Assembly (NCBI GenBank): GCA_023853785.1
Contig: JAJIRX010000783.1
Coordinates: 124,001-188,000, forward strand
Source of the DNA: Psilocybe azurescens
Lineage: Eukaryota; Basidiomycota; Agaricomycetes; Agaricales; Agrocybaceae
Length of the DNA stretch: 64,000 bases
Reading direction: 5' to 3'
Shown here: positions 22,394-35,701 of the stretch, piece by piece
Layout of the letters: the number at the start of each line of letters is the position of its first letter
Position numbering within the stretch: the stretch's first letter is position 1
Notes under the pieces: model-generated
Seen by the model: the letters and a program-made list of their open reading frames with translations, nothing else
The model's database searches: none
Told to the model about the DNA's origin: nothing
Position numbers and translations under genes: made by a program

Positions 22394-25300
22394 ATGCCTC
22401 GTCTTAACTTCAATGTTGATGAGGCCACCTTATTGAAAGCGTACAAAATCAGTACGCTCAACCCTACGTGCGTTTCGTTTTCTTTTGTGCTGCATTCTAT
22501 TACTGACAAGTGTACAGAAAATGGGAAGAGGTTGACCACGACTTCGACGAGAGCATTGCCAATGCTACAACCATGCTCGCACCGTCAGTTGGAAGTGGCG
22601 TCGCAGATGGGCAAAAGAGGATCTACTGGGATTAGGCCCCGCGAAAAGGTGGGAGCAAAATATGTGCGCGTATGTTCATCGTTCTGACCTCTGACTGCTT
22701 TTACGTATACGCAGTGTCAAAGACTTGGACATGGAGACCAGTATGTCACTGCAACCCGCCGAATCACCACTCATTTTAGCTAATATATCCTTTTCATTTC
22801 GTTTCTTCCCTTAGAATCTTCCCTCCTTCTCTCCTCTAAAACCTTTTCTCCCGCACAATATCTCGCTTTCGCCCACCCTAACGCGACGTATCATGATCTT
22901 TCGTGTGGTATTTCCCACCTACAAAAGTCGATTGAGGCACGCGAAGAGGCACTTCGCGTGCTGGTCGAGGAAGGCTTCGATAGGTTCGTCGTGGTTAAAA
23001 GTGCAGTAGACGGTACGTATGCGTTACACGTTGAGACACCAGTTCCTTTCAAAAATTTCGCCATTAATCGTGGCACTCTGGACAGGCCTATATGAAGATA
23101 TGAAACATGGCATTCTGGCCCCTGAAACAGAGCATGGAACACGGCCTCTTAGAGATCACCTTAAAAGTACGTCGTTTGTCTTCATAAGCCGCGCATATAT
23201 ATGCACTTTTTTATTATCGCTTTCCTTTCGAAATCATGTTCTCTATTTTTGTCATCGTCCCATTGCATCGCCATTACAACTCAACTTTGTTCCATTATAC
23301 AAAGATGGAGCACAGAAAGCCAATCAGATCTTTTCTTCCTGTCCTTGAGACGGTGTCCAAAGCAGATAAATTGCGCACGACATTGGGTGTCTTCGAAAGG
23401 TCTAGGTTCTTTTTAATCTTCCTAGTTTTATAATGGAATCCATTGACGCCGTGAGTGCACCTCTGACGAGCTATGATTGGCCAATATTCTTAATTTCGTA
23501 TAAATAGGGTAAATACGATTTGGCACTGAGGGATTATAAGAAAGGAAAGTATCTCTTGGAGAACCGACCCGGCCAACTTCTTCCGATCTCCTCATCTCAA
23601 AGCACTTCTTCGTCTTCTGGATCTGCTTCTCTCACCAATGCCACCGGATCTGTGTCTGGTACGCAACTACAGCAGATGCAGATGCAGCAAAGAAGGATAC
23701 TGAACAAAGTTTGGACGAGTGTGGAAAAGGCCATGGGAGAGATGCGCAAGGTGCTAATAGCGCAGCTTCAAGATTCATCAAGGAGTATTGAAGATCATGA
23801 AAGGACGTTGGAGTGAGTTTTCCTGCCTTTATTTGCCGTGCTTTTATCATCAAAATTTATCAATTATAACACCTGATTTTTTTTTCTTTTTTTGACGGAC
23901 AGAACGCTATTGGAACTGCAAACGGGGGCGGTCGCGAACGCGGAGGGACTTAATGTGGACATATTTCGATAGTCACCATGTGTATATCATGGATAAGATG
24001 ACTGCGGCTCATAGAGCTGGGATGAGAGCCGTTGATGGTATGTCGTTCGGTCTTAAAACTACTCTATCACTGACATGGCTTGGTAATCTTTGGGTTTTGT
24101 CGGTTTTCATTAGCTGCCCTTCATTGCGCGTCCGGAACGAGCTCCAGTGCAGATAGTCAAGCCACTTCCATCCCGGGCCCTTTGGTGTCACAGCTCAAAC
24201 TGGCGATGGCGGGGCTAGAGGCGCGAGATACGGATATGCTAATCGCGAAATTGGGAAGTCACAGTAATCTTGTATGGTCGGCGATCCTGGAGCTCGTTAG
24301 GTCTATTTCTGAGGCTGTTTCCACATCGCTACCTAGCTTCTGGAGGGTCGGTAAAGGTTTTCTTGAGGGTAGATTCAAAAGGTATGCCCTTTCTGTTTGC
24401 CCTTTTGTACCTTCATGTTACTTGGCGTTTAATTTTTTCTTTCTATCATACGGTGAAAAAATACTCACTTTTCTGTGCCTTATTCTCACTGTAGCCCGTA
24501 AATGGATCGTCTCTGGAGAAAGCTACGACAAGGAGGAGCCCAAGCCAATGTCGGAATATGGTGTACGATATTGTCAAGCTTTACATCTCACTCATCTCGC
24601 AAACTTTCATGCTTTCGGATGTAACTGTCATGAGCCGGTCTCAGTCTTCTCAGTCTTCTTCGTCGTCGTCCGGCTCAAGTAATGATAGAAGCAGGGATGT
24701 GAGTGGCAAAATAAACAACGGCAATCCGAGTCCAAAATATGAACCACCGCCTGTCTTTCCGCGAGAGTCGAATTCACTTTCAACAGCTTTTCATTTGCAG
24801 AAGATCGTGGGAGAGGTCGTGGATTGCGTTGGGGAACTCCTAGGACTGGGCTTGGACGCACCAAGCTCTGGGGAGGTAAAGAATGGATTAAAAAGTCTGG
24901 TAGAGAGTTTGAAATGGCGGAGTATGGATGTCCTTGTCAATGAGTGGATAAGAGGTATGCGTCTCTTGATATTTGATCCCAACCTGTAAAAGCCTGATCG
25001 GGTGTTCCACAGACTCCAGTTTGTTTTATCACCTCGAATCTTGGGTCGCGAGTGCTAACGCAACTGTCAACGTCAAATCGAAACGCTCCCCAGCAACAAC
25101 TTCAACACATCATTTGGAACAGTTTGAGAGATTCCAGCGGTATATGACCATTGCTGCTTATAGAATCGCATCTACCACCAACTCTGAATTATCCTCTTCA
25201 TCTTCTTCGACGAATTTGGCGAAGGTGTCAGCATCAACATCGGCGAGACAGGCCCAGGGACAGGTTGTCATACCCCATATGTTTGTGGGGAAGGTTACAA

Positions 25301-26460
25301 GGGGGTTTATGGACGCTGTATATAAATTTCTCGACGGTTTAATGTTGCTGGCGTTGGATGAAGCGCCTGTTGCCCGCGGTGACTTTGGGCAGGTGGCTAT
25401 AACGGGGAATGAGATGAGCTTGTCGCAATTATTTGATCTGAGGGATGAGGTGCGTATACTCCACTTTTCATCACAGTTTTTCTGGTATTGATACTTCGAA
25501 GAATATAAGGTTGCTGTTGGTCATTACGAACTTGGATCAATTCAAGAAAGTTGTCATTCCTGGTATGATTACTCAATTGGAGAGTGCTTTTGGCGCATCA
25601 ATGGCTGAAGACCGAACTGTGAGTCTCTTTTTGATATCTGGTTACAATACTGAATTTGCTCTTTTTTCCTTCCTGTTCGATGAATGGAATAGGCATTAAC
25701 GAGCGTTGTGGAAGAATTGGATCAGACACTTTTTGAGGCGTATGTACGGCCAAAGGCTACTGTTATCAAAGAAGAAATAAGCAAGGCGATGCTGCAAGGG
25801 GGAGAAATAGATTGGTACAGGGCGCCTCAGCCTGTGGGTGCGTGCACATCTCTCTGTGTCCCAACTGTCCTTTGACGCGATCGAGTTCCAGCTTTGAGGC
25901 AGTATGTTTCGGAGGTCATGAATTACCTCGTTGAGGTACATTCGCAAGTGTGCAATGTTGCACCGTCTCTTTTAGACAGGGTGCTCATCGCCTTGATTGA
26001 TGAACTGGGCCAAGAGGCGTCAAGATGTTTAGGAAACGTAACGCGGTTCGGCACGGGAGGATTGCTCCCAGGTACGCACCCACTCTCCCTGGTTTTCTTG
26101 ACCATGCCGATTGGCTGCTATATTGATTTTAATGTTTATGTCAAGGTCGTGATGGAATTGACGTTTATCCATAAGTCTTTGGCTAACTATGGGCGAGAGA
26201 CGAGCGCGGGTAAAAAGATCGAGGACATCTATACCAAGCAAGTAACTAAAGCGTACTCACCGTCTGCAAGGGAAGACAAAGATTTTCAGAAGGCGTTCGA
26301 TGAGATGCAAGAGACGCTAGCAGAGGCGAGGCGAGCGACAGGCGTACAATTCTTGTGCTTTAGGAGGATGAAGGAGAAAGAGAAAGAAAAGGATGGCAAT
26401 AAGGAGTCGTCGAGGAAAGATAAAAATGCGGGCAGAACGCGGGTAGCTAGGATTACCTGA
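22394..26460 (+). CDS. SEC5: Exocyst complex component Sec5
   Basis: Sec5 is one of the eight exocyst subunits that tether secretory vesicles to the plasma membrane at sites of polar growth. The start MPRLNFNVDEATLLKAYKIS with TLNPT and KWEEVDHDFD looks like the fungal Sec5 N-terminus. Then come LLGLGPAKRWEQN, SGISHLQKSIEAREEALRVL-type coil (here CGISHLQ), VEEGFDRFVVVKSAVD, LYEDMKHGILAPE, FLPVLETVSKADKLRTTLGV, ALRDYKKGKYLLENRPGQLL, RRILNKVWTSVEKAMGEMRK and MWTYFDSHHVYIMDKM. The C-terminal exon gives MELTFIHKSLANYG and GVQFLCFRRMKEKEKEKD, with a stop at 26458. About a dozen introns are present. The frame is restored only by single-base changes in G2 at 22619-22620 (one short), T4 at 23331-23334 (one too many), T5 at 23410-23414 (one short) and A2 at 23952-23953 (one short). 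A fifth may lie at the 24490 splice site. Confidence 0.9.
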
Positions 26461-27109
26461 CTGATACTCTTTTGCTTTCTCGGTTGTAGGAGCAATTTCG
26501 AGTCTTTTCGAGCGCGCTTCGCAACACTCGCTCCGGCAGACCGTCATCTACCAGTCGAAGGTCGAGACCTTGCTTTAGTCGCCTCGCACGAAGTGCTTTC
26601 AGAAGTCTGGCCCTTCTTTAAGTTTTAGTGCCCGGTTCTACGGCATCGCACTATAAATATAGGTATGCAAACCCTCCTACAAAGCACTGTATGCATCGTG
26701 TCATGCACAGAAACGAGACTCCTGACAAATCCTTGATTCAAGGCTTTCCCTCTTACTCACCATCTGGGACCATGTAATCGTTTTCTCCTTGGACGTAGAT
26801 ATCATTCGATTGTTTGGATATATCTCTTATCCTTCATCTGCATCTCCCAATCTCCGACAAACCTTGAGCTTGATAAAATTAGCCCAATCTCTCGACAGCA
26901 CTGGTTTTTAGAACGCATGCGCTCATGTCGTGGCAGAATGATTAGTGACCTCGGGTCGAGGTTCGCGGGGTTCGGAATGACTTGTGCTATAGGGGCCGTC
27001 TACGTCACTGATATGACGCGAAAACACTATAAAGCTTTGACAAAGCTCTTCTCTAATAACAGGCATCGATTGATCTTTTGTTGATATTCATCCTAGCCAA
27101 CTCTTGCCA
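26461..27109. other. SEC5 3' flank and glutamate decarboxylase promoter region
   Basis: No coding sequence was recognised. The right end carries the TATA-like box listed separately. Confidence 0.5.
27001..27034 (+). promoter_or_regulatory. Putative core promoter of the glutamate decarboxylase gene
   Basis: TATAAAG (27028-27034) lies 76 bp before the start codon. TACGTCA (27001-27007) and ATGACGC (27013-27019) just upstream resemble half-sites of the ATF/CREB bZIP class, which fits a stress-regulated gene. The motif match is by eye only. Confidence 0.4.
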
Positions 27110-29489
27110 ATGTCTCTCTCTCGCCATAGTGCGTATCTTGTATCAGTAAAGCCTCGTATCGATTACTGACTACGTATATCTGATCTTGCGCAGTCGACCC
27201 TGAACAATTGATTGAACAAAGCAAAGATTATCCTCATAAGAAACATTCGACTGCAGAGTCGCGTAGAGGGTTACATAGATCGTGGAGGCGCGATGAGGAT
27301 GCTGCCGAAACTCCTAAGTACACACTACCCAAGCAAGGTATAAGCTCCAAAGCGGCTTATCAGCTGCTCCATGATGAGACGGCCTTGGACGGGAATCCTC
27401 TTCTGAACCTTGCGTCGTGAGTTTTCCTGTGCACCTTCTAGATATGATAGAAATTTATTATAACCGATTGTCAGATTCGTGCATACTTGGATGCCAGAAG
27501 ACGCTGATAAACTTATCATGGAGAACATCAACAAAAACATTGTTGATATGGATGAATATCCAGCGGCATCGCTTATACATAACAGATGTATATCAATGTG
27601 TAAGGTTCCAGACTCGTTATCAGTCCGATCCTTTCTGACGAGGCATTCAAAATTGTGTCACTTCATATTCTTTCCTACATAGTGGCCGATCTTTGGAAGG
27701 CTCCCAAAGAAGGGAAGGTCATTGGCACCGCTACGGCTGGATCCTCGGAAGCCATCATGCTCGGTGGACTCGCAATGAAGAAGAGATGGCAAGAAGCTCG
27801 TAAAGCTGCCGGAAAGGACTACTTTCACCCTAATATTGTGTTCGGCTCAAATGCCCAGGTAGCTCTTGAGAAGTTTGCAAGGTATTACTCCACCGTTCTG
27901 TGATATTAACATTTTACTGAGTATGTTTAACAGGTATTTCGATGTCGAAACTAGACTGGTTCCTGTGAAGGAAGAAAAGGGATTTATCATGGACCCTCAC
28001 GATGCTATTCCTTTCATTGATGAAAACACTATCGGCGTTATTGTCATTCTGGGAAGCACTTATACCGGCCATTTCGAAGATGTCAAACTCATGAGTGACT
28101 TATGTGAGTGTATAGTCCGTATGAATGATCATACAAAGCACGTCATTCCAATGCATGCCTTTAGTGGACGATCTGAAGGAACGCACTGGACTTGATATTA
28201 ATATACATGTGGATGGCGCATCGGGTGCTTTCATTGCCCCCTTCGCCCATCCACACCTTAAGTGGAGTTTTAATGTTCCACGCGTGGTATCTATCAACAC
28301 ATCAGGACACAAGTTCGGGCTCGTATATGCTGGTCTTGGTTGGGTCCTTTGGAGGGATGAAAGCTTCCTGCACCGGGATTTAGTGTTCGAACTACGTAAG
28401 CTGCTTTTTAATTGAGGATTTATTGAATGCCACTGACCTGAAAAAAATCCTTGCAGATTATCTCGGCAGCACTGAATACTCGTTTACCCTGTAAGGTTAA
28501 AAATAGTTTTCAAAGGCGGATACTGACCTCGGAGATTCAAGGAATTTCTCCAAGCCAGCTGCCCCTGTCATTGCCCAGATGTTCAACTTCCTCAATCTGG
28601 GCTTCGATGGTTACAAAAAATTGCATACAAAGATATGAGAAATGCAAGAATGCTATCGCGTGCCCTCGAGAGTAGCACATACTTCAAAGTAAGAATAGCA
28701 GGTTATAACACTTCCTCATCGCACCTCCTAATTGCCCCTAGGTTTTCAGCAATATTCATATCCCCCGAGGTTCCGAAGGGGCCCACGTTAGCATACACAA
28801 TAAGGACGATCCTGAGGTCTATCATGCGGGTCTTCCTGTTGTCGCCTTCCGGTAACGATTACGCTTTCTTTTTTTTTTTTATCTATTGTATGTGGTGCGA
28901 GTAATATTTGGGCAGTCTATCCGATGAATACAAAAAGATCATCCCAATGTCCGCCAGGTTTGGATCCAGGTACGGCTTTTAGTTCATTTTGAAGAGCCTT
29001 CAGTTCATCTAAATTTGCCAGACGTTGTTGAGAACGAAAGGTTGGATAGTGCCCAATTACAACGTAAGTCCGTTAGCGTGGAAATTTGTACAAATCATGA
29101 CCTTTTGTTCAGGCACCTCTTGGTGCAGAAGATATCGAGATATTGAGGATAGTGGGTAAGATAATGTGTAACATCATATCTACATTATCTAAATCGTTTT
29201 CATTTAGTTCGAGAAACACTAAGCGAAGATCTCATCGAACGGCTCATCGTGGATATAATTGCCGTCACTGAGTCTCTTACAAGTACGTTGGAGCTTCGTT
29301 ACACTTTGTTTGTTGGTCTTTTAGCTAAATGTTTATCTCCTAGCTCAAGAGGGCAACGTTTTTGCTGGTGTTACTGCGACCGGTGCTGTAAGCAAACCTG
29401 ATCACGACGAGGCTCGTCCAGACAAGGCAAATTTCGGTGACGGCGGCAACGAGCCGCAGGAACAAGCTGGATTTTCGCGTCAATGCTAA
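27110..29489 (+). CDS. GAD1: Glutamate decarboxylase (PLP-dependent)
   Basis: Converts glutamate to GABA and CO2 in the cytosol, the entry to the GABA shunt and part of acid and oxidative stress defence. Exon joins read [72 protein letters not shown] with [45 protein letters not shown] and [20 protein letters not shown]. The lysine of GHKFG (28311-28313) is the expected PLP Schiff-base residue, and the HVDGASG Asp the expected pyridine-nitrogen contact. Later joins give [20 protein letters not shown] and [14 protein letters not shown]. Two homopolymers break the frame: A6 at 28615-28620 (one short, restoring [12 protein letters not shown]) and G2 at 28957-28958 (one short, restoring RVWIQTLLRTK). 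The C-terminus is a polar tail ending FSRQC. It is convergent with the MFS gene, with 264 bp between stops. Confidence 0.92.
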
Positions 29490-29753
29490 TAGGGGATGTC
29501 AATGGATTTGTTTGGAGTGCTTCAATCTAGGAGAATTATACCAGGGTGGATCTGAATTTGTGGTGGCATTACACATGCCTTGTGAATAACTGTATAACAA
29601 CGGACAAATTTGTATGTTACGTGCAAAACTGAAATTTACATCAGTTGCATATATTCGTACTTGTGTTTCGCAGTGATTCTGCCAACGAACTGGGACAGGC
29701 TAGGTGGAGGACCGGAATACGGGTCGCCGCCGGTTCAATGGCAAGATAGTGAC

Positions 29754-32548
29754 TCAGGACGTGGTTGAAAATTTATCCTGAGATTCAAGGGCCGTCAGGT
29801 ATGCCATCTTTCGGATAGTTGAGTGACTTACCCGCAAAAACCGTCCTTTCCACTGAAGAAAAGGGACGACCAGCAAGAACAAACCAGCTACGATTCTACG
29901 ATAGCGCGTAAATCCCAGCCAAGTTGTTATCGCAGAGTCAAAAGAAGAATACTTACGCAGCTTCACAACCAAAAGTCTGCAATGCACCACGTGTTCTTGA
30001 CCAAGGTACCTCATAGTATGCAACACTGAAGCCTAAAAAGGACGTTGTAGCCATATAAGAAAACTATAGAGCGGTAATATACCTCCTAGGGTTCTGGCCA
30101 AATTAAGCAGACCACTAATTTCGCCCTGGATAAAACAACATGAGGATCATTGAAAAATGAAGAGATCAGCCACTTGCGTGTTCGCGAGGGAAGCAGTCAG
30201 TGCAATATGCGTCTAGATGCTTCATCAGCTAAATAAAACAAAGAGAGGCACATTGGTCTTACACACGGCGACGGTAGTGACCAATGCTGCCGCCTGCGCA
30301 ATGCCCCAACCGATGATGATCGCGGGTTTGCTTAGGTGGTCTTGAAGTGCAGCTCCTAGTATGACAAATCCACATATATAGAAGAATACACCAATGTAAA
30401 CCGTCCTTATGTTGCGTTGATCAGCCACAAAAATCAGTTTTTGGCGCAGAAAACAAGCTTACCATAATCTTGTTTCAGCCTCAAATACCCCATTATTCCG
30501 CTTGATTTCGCGCCTCATAAACCAGTCGTTGAGGTATCTGCCAATGAGTTCCCCAATCACTACTGCTACCTGGTAATTTTTAGAATAGCATGTTGCGTAT
30601 TGTATGAAATATTACCAACCACAGGAGTAGCGTATATTGCCGATACCGTAGTCTGGCTAAATCCAAATCCGAAGGGCGGTGGGTTTTGCAGGAACACTGT
30701 GATCGTGACCTGAATGGCAGGCATTATCAATAAGTACTCTTCGTTAATCTCATAGGCAGAAGACTGATTGTGTACATTTATTCCAATGCTGAATCCGAAC
30801 ACAAAAGCCTACGCCAGAAGGAATGTCAATGTGACTGCTGTGTTCAGCTTTACTCGAGCTTGACAGACCTCGAAGAAAAGGATCAGGAGCAAATGCGGTC
30901 TCCAAGCAATCTTGATAATGGCAAAGCAAATTTCTGACCATGGAGGGTCTGCTCTAGCCGCCCGTATACCAGTTATTCCGACGACGTCTTTGACTCTTTG
31001 AATAATCGAGCCTTTACGACGTACGGCGGGGGTGCTTGCCAAGGGTGCAGATTGACGATGATACATCCTGTAATTTTACTTCTTTTTCAGCAGAGTTCAT
31101 TTGCACGACACCCCGGAAAGACAGCTTACGATTCATCCAGGAAGAATGCGATGAGTAAAAGAACTCCCAAACCATATAAGCAACCGACTCCATACGCCCA
31201 TCTCCATGAAATGCGAGCGACCAAAAAGCCGAAAAGAAAAGGCGACAAATGGGGAGATAATACAATTCCCAATGCCCATAAATTTATCTAAAGCCGATGA
31301 TCCAACATATAGAGATGAGTGTGGCAAAAGCATCAAGGTAACAACGAACCTTTCGTGCTTGCAGATGGAAAGGAAATAAGTCGGTGATCGTGTACAGCCC
31401 CTATCGAGTCGTTAAATCAATCAGACACAGAGCACCTTCGAGTTGTATTTTTGGAACAGGTTGCGTACCGTGACTTGAGGACATGTTCTTTTACGCGCAT
31501 ATATTCAGTTGAAAGTACCGGATTGGATGATCAAAGGGTGAACACTTTACCCGAAGAAAGCTGTGAGAGAACGCATGGCTGCGGCAATGAAATCAATTGT
31601 ATGCAGGTTGGATGCCTAATGAATTATGCGTGATATGAATTGACATACCTGCGAATACTTTCAAGGTTGGCGCGAAGGTCGCTCCCACAAGGAGGCCGAG
31701 GGCAATAAGCTTTCGATATTGATGATCAACTGAGAACTCAACGACAAATAAATCGGCCACACCTGTGTCCAGAACAGGGTTGAAAGTCGTCCGTATCGTC
31801 GCATTAACATAACGAAGAAGATACCTCCCCATCCTAGAGACAAGGATACAGGTTATAGCATAAGGAAGCACGCAAGGCAAAGGGATCTCCTGACCAACAA
31901 GAAATATACTCCAGCTATATGTAAACAGGTCGTGAACCAATGTGGGCGATGAATTGGGGTGAATAACTCACTTCGAACTTATATTGTTGATCACACCAGT
32001 TGTTGTGTGATACTGCCTTGAAAGCGGAAAGAGGGAAGCAATACCTGCCAGCGACAATGTCACGGTTCTCTGATCAACGGCATACCAAGTTACTGGCGAA
32101 CACCATACCTATGCCATTATCAAAATCTGGTATTATGGAAGCCAATATAACGATGAAAAGCTGCAAGTTCTTTTTCCTACTGCTCCACTGAGATTGAGAT
32201 AAGAGCATGTGCTGGAAAAAATTCAAACTATCGGCTTACATTCTGAGGGTCTTCCGGATCGTCAGTTGGTTGAGGCCATAACACATATTTTCCATCCTTC
32301 GTCAATTTAAGTTTCGAAGCTATAGTATCACCAAACTCCTTTCGGGCTTCGCTACAGTAAGATAAGATTCAGATATTAAGAAATCTGCAGCTTTTGTAGA
32401 CGCACATGGGATCGAGAACCAATCGACCAGCATGCAGTTCGTGAATAGTGAAGATGTTAATCTGCTCGGGAGAATCTGAATATTTCTCGTCTGATCCAGT
32501 AGCAGACAATCTGCCTGGGTCATCGTCTTTCATAGCATCATCCTGCAT
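29754..32548 (-). CDS. MFS transporter, HOL1-like (DHA1 type)
   Basis: A plasma-membrane major facilitator transporter; the substrate cannot be read from sequence. The likely start is 32548 (MQDDAMKDDDPGRL). The N-terminal cytosolic part has IHELHAGRLVLDP joined to EARKEFGDTIASKL and then WPQPTDDPEDPQN-WSSRKKN, which is the usual lead-in of fungal HOL1-like carriers. Helices follow: LQLFIVILASIIPDFDNGI; IFFVMLMRRYGRLSTLFWTQ; LIALGLLVGATFAPTLKVFA. The central loop includes RAARADPPWSE. Later come VTITVFLQNPPPFGFG (NPPPFGFG is typical), GELIGRYLNDWFMRREIKRN, TVYIGVFFYICGFVILGAA, YCTDCFPREHASGEISGLLN with LARTLGG, and IVAGLFLLVVPFLQWKGRFL. The last exon adds DKFSTTS and stops at 29754. All joins I checked have GT..AG ends. 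It shares a divergent region of about 640 bp with the SET gene. Confidence 0.85.
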
Positions 32549-33190
32549 GTTGAGGTAGGGATGAAAGTTGCGAAGTGCGGGTTCCACGAGAGAAACGTAA
32601 CCTCAGCAAGAACTTTGACAGAGATGTCAGATCGTTTTTAAACCTACAAAACAGATATAGCGTAATGGACCCAAGATCTCGGATCGTATGAATAGGCGGC
32701 GGGGTGGCTTATAAGAAGATACCAAATGCATATTTCTGTCTAGCATACGCGCCATAGTTTGAACCGCCTTCGCTCCATAAGTTCCTATTTTTCCCCGAGG
32801 TGAGAGACTTCCCGGTTGCAGGGGTCCGTGGAAGCAAGCTTTCAGGAGTACAACCATAACGGAGACAAATGTTCCCTGCAGGCTGCAATCACGTACCGCA
32901 TTGTGAGGCTAAGCGAGTGCCGAATGTAAGCCTTTAAGGTTTCAAGGGTGCAACCGGACAATTAAGGAATCTGGACAGTTGCGTATTGATAGATCAAGTC
33001 AATGACCTTGGGAGTAGTATTTTTTGGATTTGTTTTTCTCAAGTATAATTAAGCCTTGGAAAGTATGTTGGAGGAACACTTGCTCGATTGAAGGAAAGTT
33101 TTACGATTTAAATAAATCGTGGGAAATTCTTTGAATCTTTACTGGTGCTGAGTCTTAGGCCAATGTTTCTATCTTATCGACACCATTTTC
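32549..33190. other. Divergent promoter region between MFS and SET genes
   Basis: No coding sequence supported. Short frames on the minus strand (32627-32857) may be a 5' leader of the transporter. No clear shared motif was seen. Confidence 0.35.
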
Positions 33191-35701
33191 ATGTCAAACC
33201 TTTTCCAAAGCTACATAACTTGGATGTCCGATTTCTCTAGTCTCAAGAAGCGACGGAAAGGGAAGGAAACGAGGTCCTTTGTTGCCGCAGGCACGACACC
33301 GCAGACTGGAACATCCACCGGTACAAGAGGTGTTCCTCTTCCCTCGAAACTGGATCACGATGAGGAGGGCGCGCCCAACGCCATGGAAGTAGATTCTGAC
33401 GCATCCCATGAGAAGAGCCGTCAAGGAAATACAAGTGCAATCACGCCGTTGAGTCGCGATGGCCTGTATGCTTCACTACCACCAACCCTAGATGTACGCA
33501 TGAGCACGGGTGAACTAGGGAATGGGAGGGGCATATATAGCAAATATTATCGGAAACCAGGTGAGTGCTGTACTTGTTTTTGTCATCTCTTTTGTATTCA
33601 TATGAGGCATCTAAGTGTAGGCGATGTCTTGCTGTCCATCAAACCCCATGTTGCTGCATTGTCGAATGAGCATCTGGAAGAATATTGCTCGAATTGTTGT
33701 GCACCTAAGACAACCTCTCTTCGGAGGTGTACTGGCTGTAAACTACTACACTACTGCGATTCAGTGAGCGTGATATACTATAATGATGAGCTATGCGCTG
33801 ACTATAGAATAGAAATGTCAAACGAACGATTGGTCTTTTCATAGACACGAATGCTCAGCGATTCAGAAGTGGTCCGCGTCTGCGTCAGCAGAGAGTTCTG
33901 GACCAGCGCACGTCCCTGGAGATGCTATAAGGTGCCTGGGTAGGATATTGTGGAGGAAGCAGAAGCTGGGGCATGAAAGTATCTGGGTACGTCGTTTCGG
34001 ATTGCAGAGAAAAGTTCACAACTCAGAGCTTTTTTCAGGCAAGAGAAATTGATTCTTTGCAATCTCGTAGGCAATACACACTGCTCAATTATCTTCTCTG
34101 ACAAGCTGTATCACTTCATTTAGATCGAACATCTCTAAGCAAAGATCCCAATTCACAAGATTCTCAAGTTTACGCCCAACTTGCACATGCGATTGTGCGT
34201 TTTCTGGGTCTAAAGTCGCCAGAAGAGTTGGCGGAATACGGTATAAACAATGCAGCGGAACTTGTCGATCTAGTTTCAAGGGTAGGCCGTTTTGTACCCA
34301 TCTTTGACTTTGCTTACATGAGCCCATTTTCAGTTTACCACCAATACGTTCACGATTTCTACTCCTGCTCTAGCACCATTGGGAGCTTGTGTATCACCCC
34401 TTGTTGCACTTATTAATCATTCCTGCGACCCTAACGCGGTGGTTGTTTTCCCTCGCGCAAGTGCCCATTCGAAGAAAGAAGATGAACCCTTGATGCAGGT
34501 TATTGCATTGAAGCACATAACCCCTGAAGAGGAGGTAAACTGATGCTTTATCTCTCTTTTTTGCGCTCAAATTCACCATTTTTCATTTTTCTTGCAGATT
34601 CTGACAGCATATATCGACACTACCTTTCCTCGCGAGAATCGGCAGAAGATCCTGAAAGAAACATATCACTTCACATGTCGATGCCACCTATGTGTTCCGC
34701 CCCGAATCATTCCCCAGATATGCGAGAAGCGATGTGGTGCCCAAATAAATGTGGTGGTGTGTGTGCATTGCCTACTGAAGGTTAGTTTCATCACCACACC
34801 AATTTTTACGATGCTAACGTCGATAATGTTCCCAGAAAACAGTTTGACAAGGTGTAATAGATGTAAGACGCCTGTCAAAGATACCGACGCCGTTCTCGAC
34901 GCCGTACGCGTCGGCCAGGAAGCTTTGCACAAGGCAGAAGCACTCCAATTCACAAGTCGGTTTCCTCACCCTGTCTCGCACGTTCAATGATAGCTTATGC
35001 TTTGCTTCACAGACCCAAAGAAATCTATTCAGCTAACTACGAAGCTCGTTCCCATTCTAGTCTCGGTTGGACTCGTGCCAGCAGCCTACCCGCTTCTTGC
35101 CCTGTCTCGACTCTGCGCATCGCTACTTATCTCCCATCTTTTGCCTGCGGATCCGAATGTAGAAGAAGTGTTTTCACCCGAGACCCAAGCCGCTCAGCAT
35201 GATACACCGACGAAACATACTCCAGAGGAACAACAAGAGGCCCTGGATGACGCAATTCGTGCAGCGACGCGTGCAAGCTCGGGTCTGTCACAAATACTGA
35301 CAGAAGGACACCCCGTTCGAGGAGTAGCTCTCGCCGAACTCGGGAAACTCTTGACGGTGGACGAGCCGCATCCCACATATATCGAGCCTCCTGTCAAAGA
35401 TGCCTCTCTAGCAGGCACTTCAGCTGGTGCTTCGCCTTTGCCTTCACCGTTGATGATGCATTCTCAGTTGAAAGCTCCTCCTTACCCTCCCTCTGGTCCT
35501 CCTCGCCTGAAACTTGCTTATGAAACGCTTGTGCGGGCTCGTGCCGAGTTGATGATTGGGTTTGGGAGCGGTAAAAATGAAGGTGGCCAAGTGGGACAAC
35601 AGGTCAGGCAGCTTGCTGTGGATGTTGAGAAGGAGTTGATGGTGTGGAAAACGGGTGTGAAGAACGCTTTGGACGACCGACCGAAACCTACCAAGAAATG
35701 A
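33191..35701 (+). CDS. SET and MYND domain protein (SMYD-like methyltransferase)
   Basis: A lysine methyltransferase-type protein. The N-terminus is basic and low-complexity (SLKKRRKGKETRSF). The SET start reads YSKYYRKPGDVLLSIKPHVA, split by an intron. The inserted MYND zinc finger is complete: CSNCCAPKTTSLRRCTGCKL, LHYCDS joined by an intron ending at 33811 to KCQTNDWSFHRHEC. The catalytic SET motif is LINHSCDPNAVVVF (34410-34450), followed by EEEILTAYIDTTFPRENRQ, where the SET tyrosine lies in TAYID. The post-SET cysteines are CRCHLC (about 34675-34692). A long C-terminal part follows (TTKLVPILVSVGLVPAAYPL, VEKELMVWKTGVKNAL) with a Pro/Ser/Ala-rich insert, as in SMYD proteins with a TPR-like tail. 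Substrate unknown. No frame errors were seen. The start at 33191 is the first ATG of the open first exon. Confidence 0.87.
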
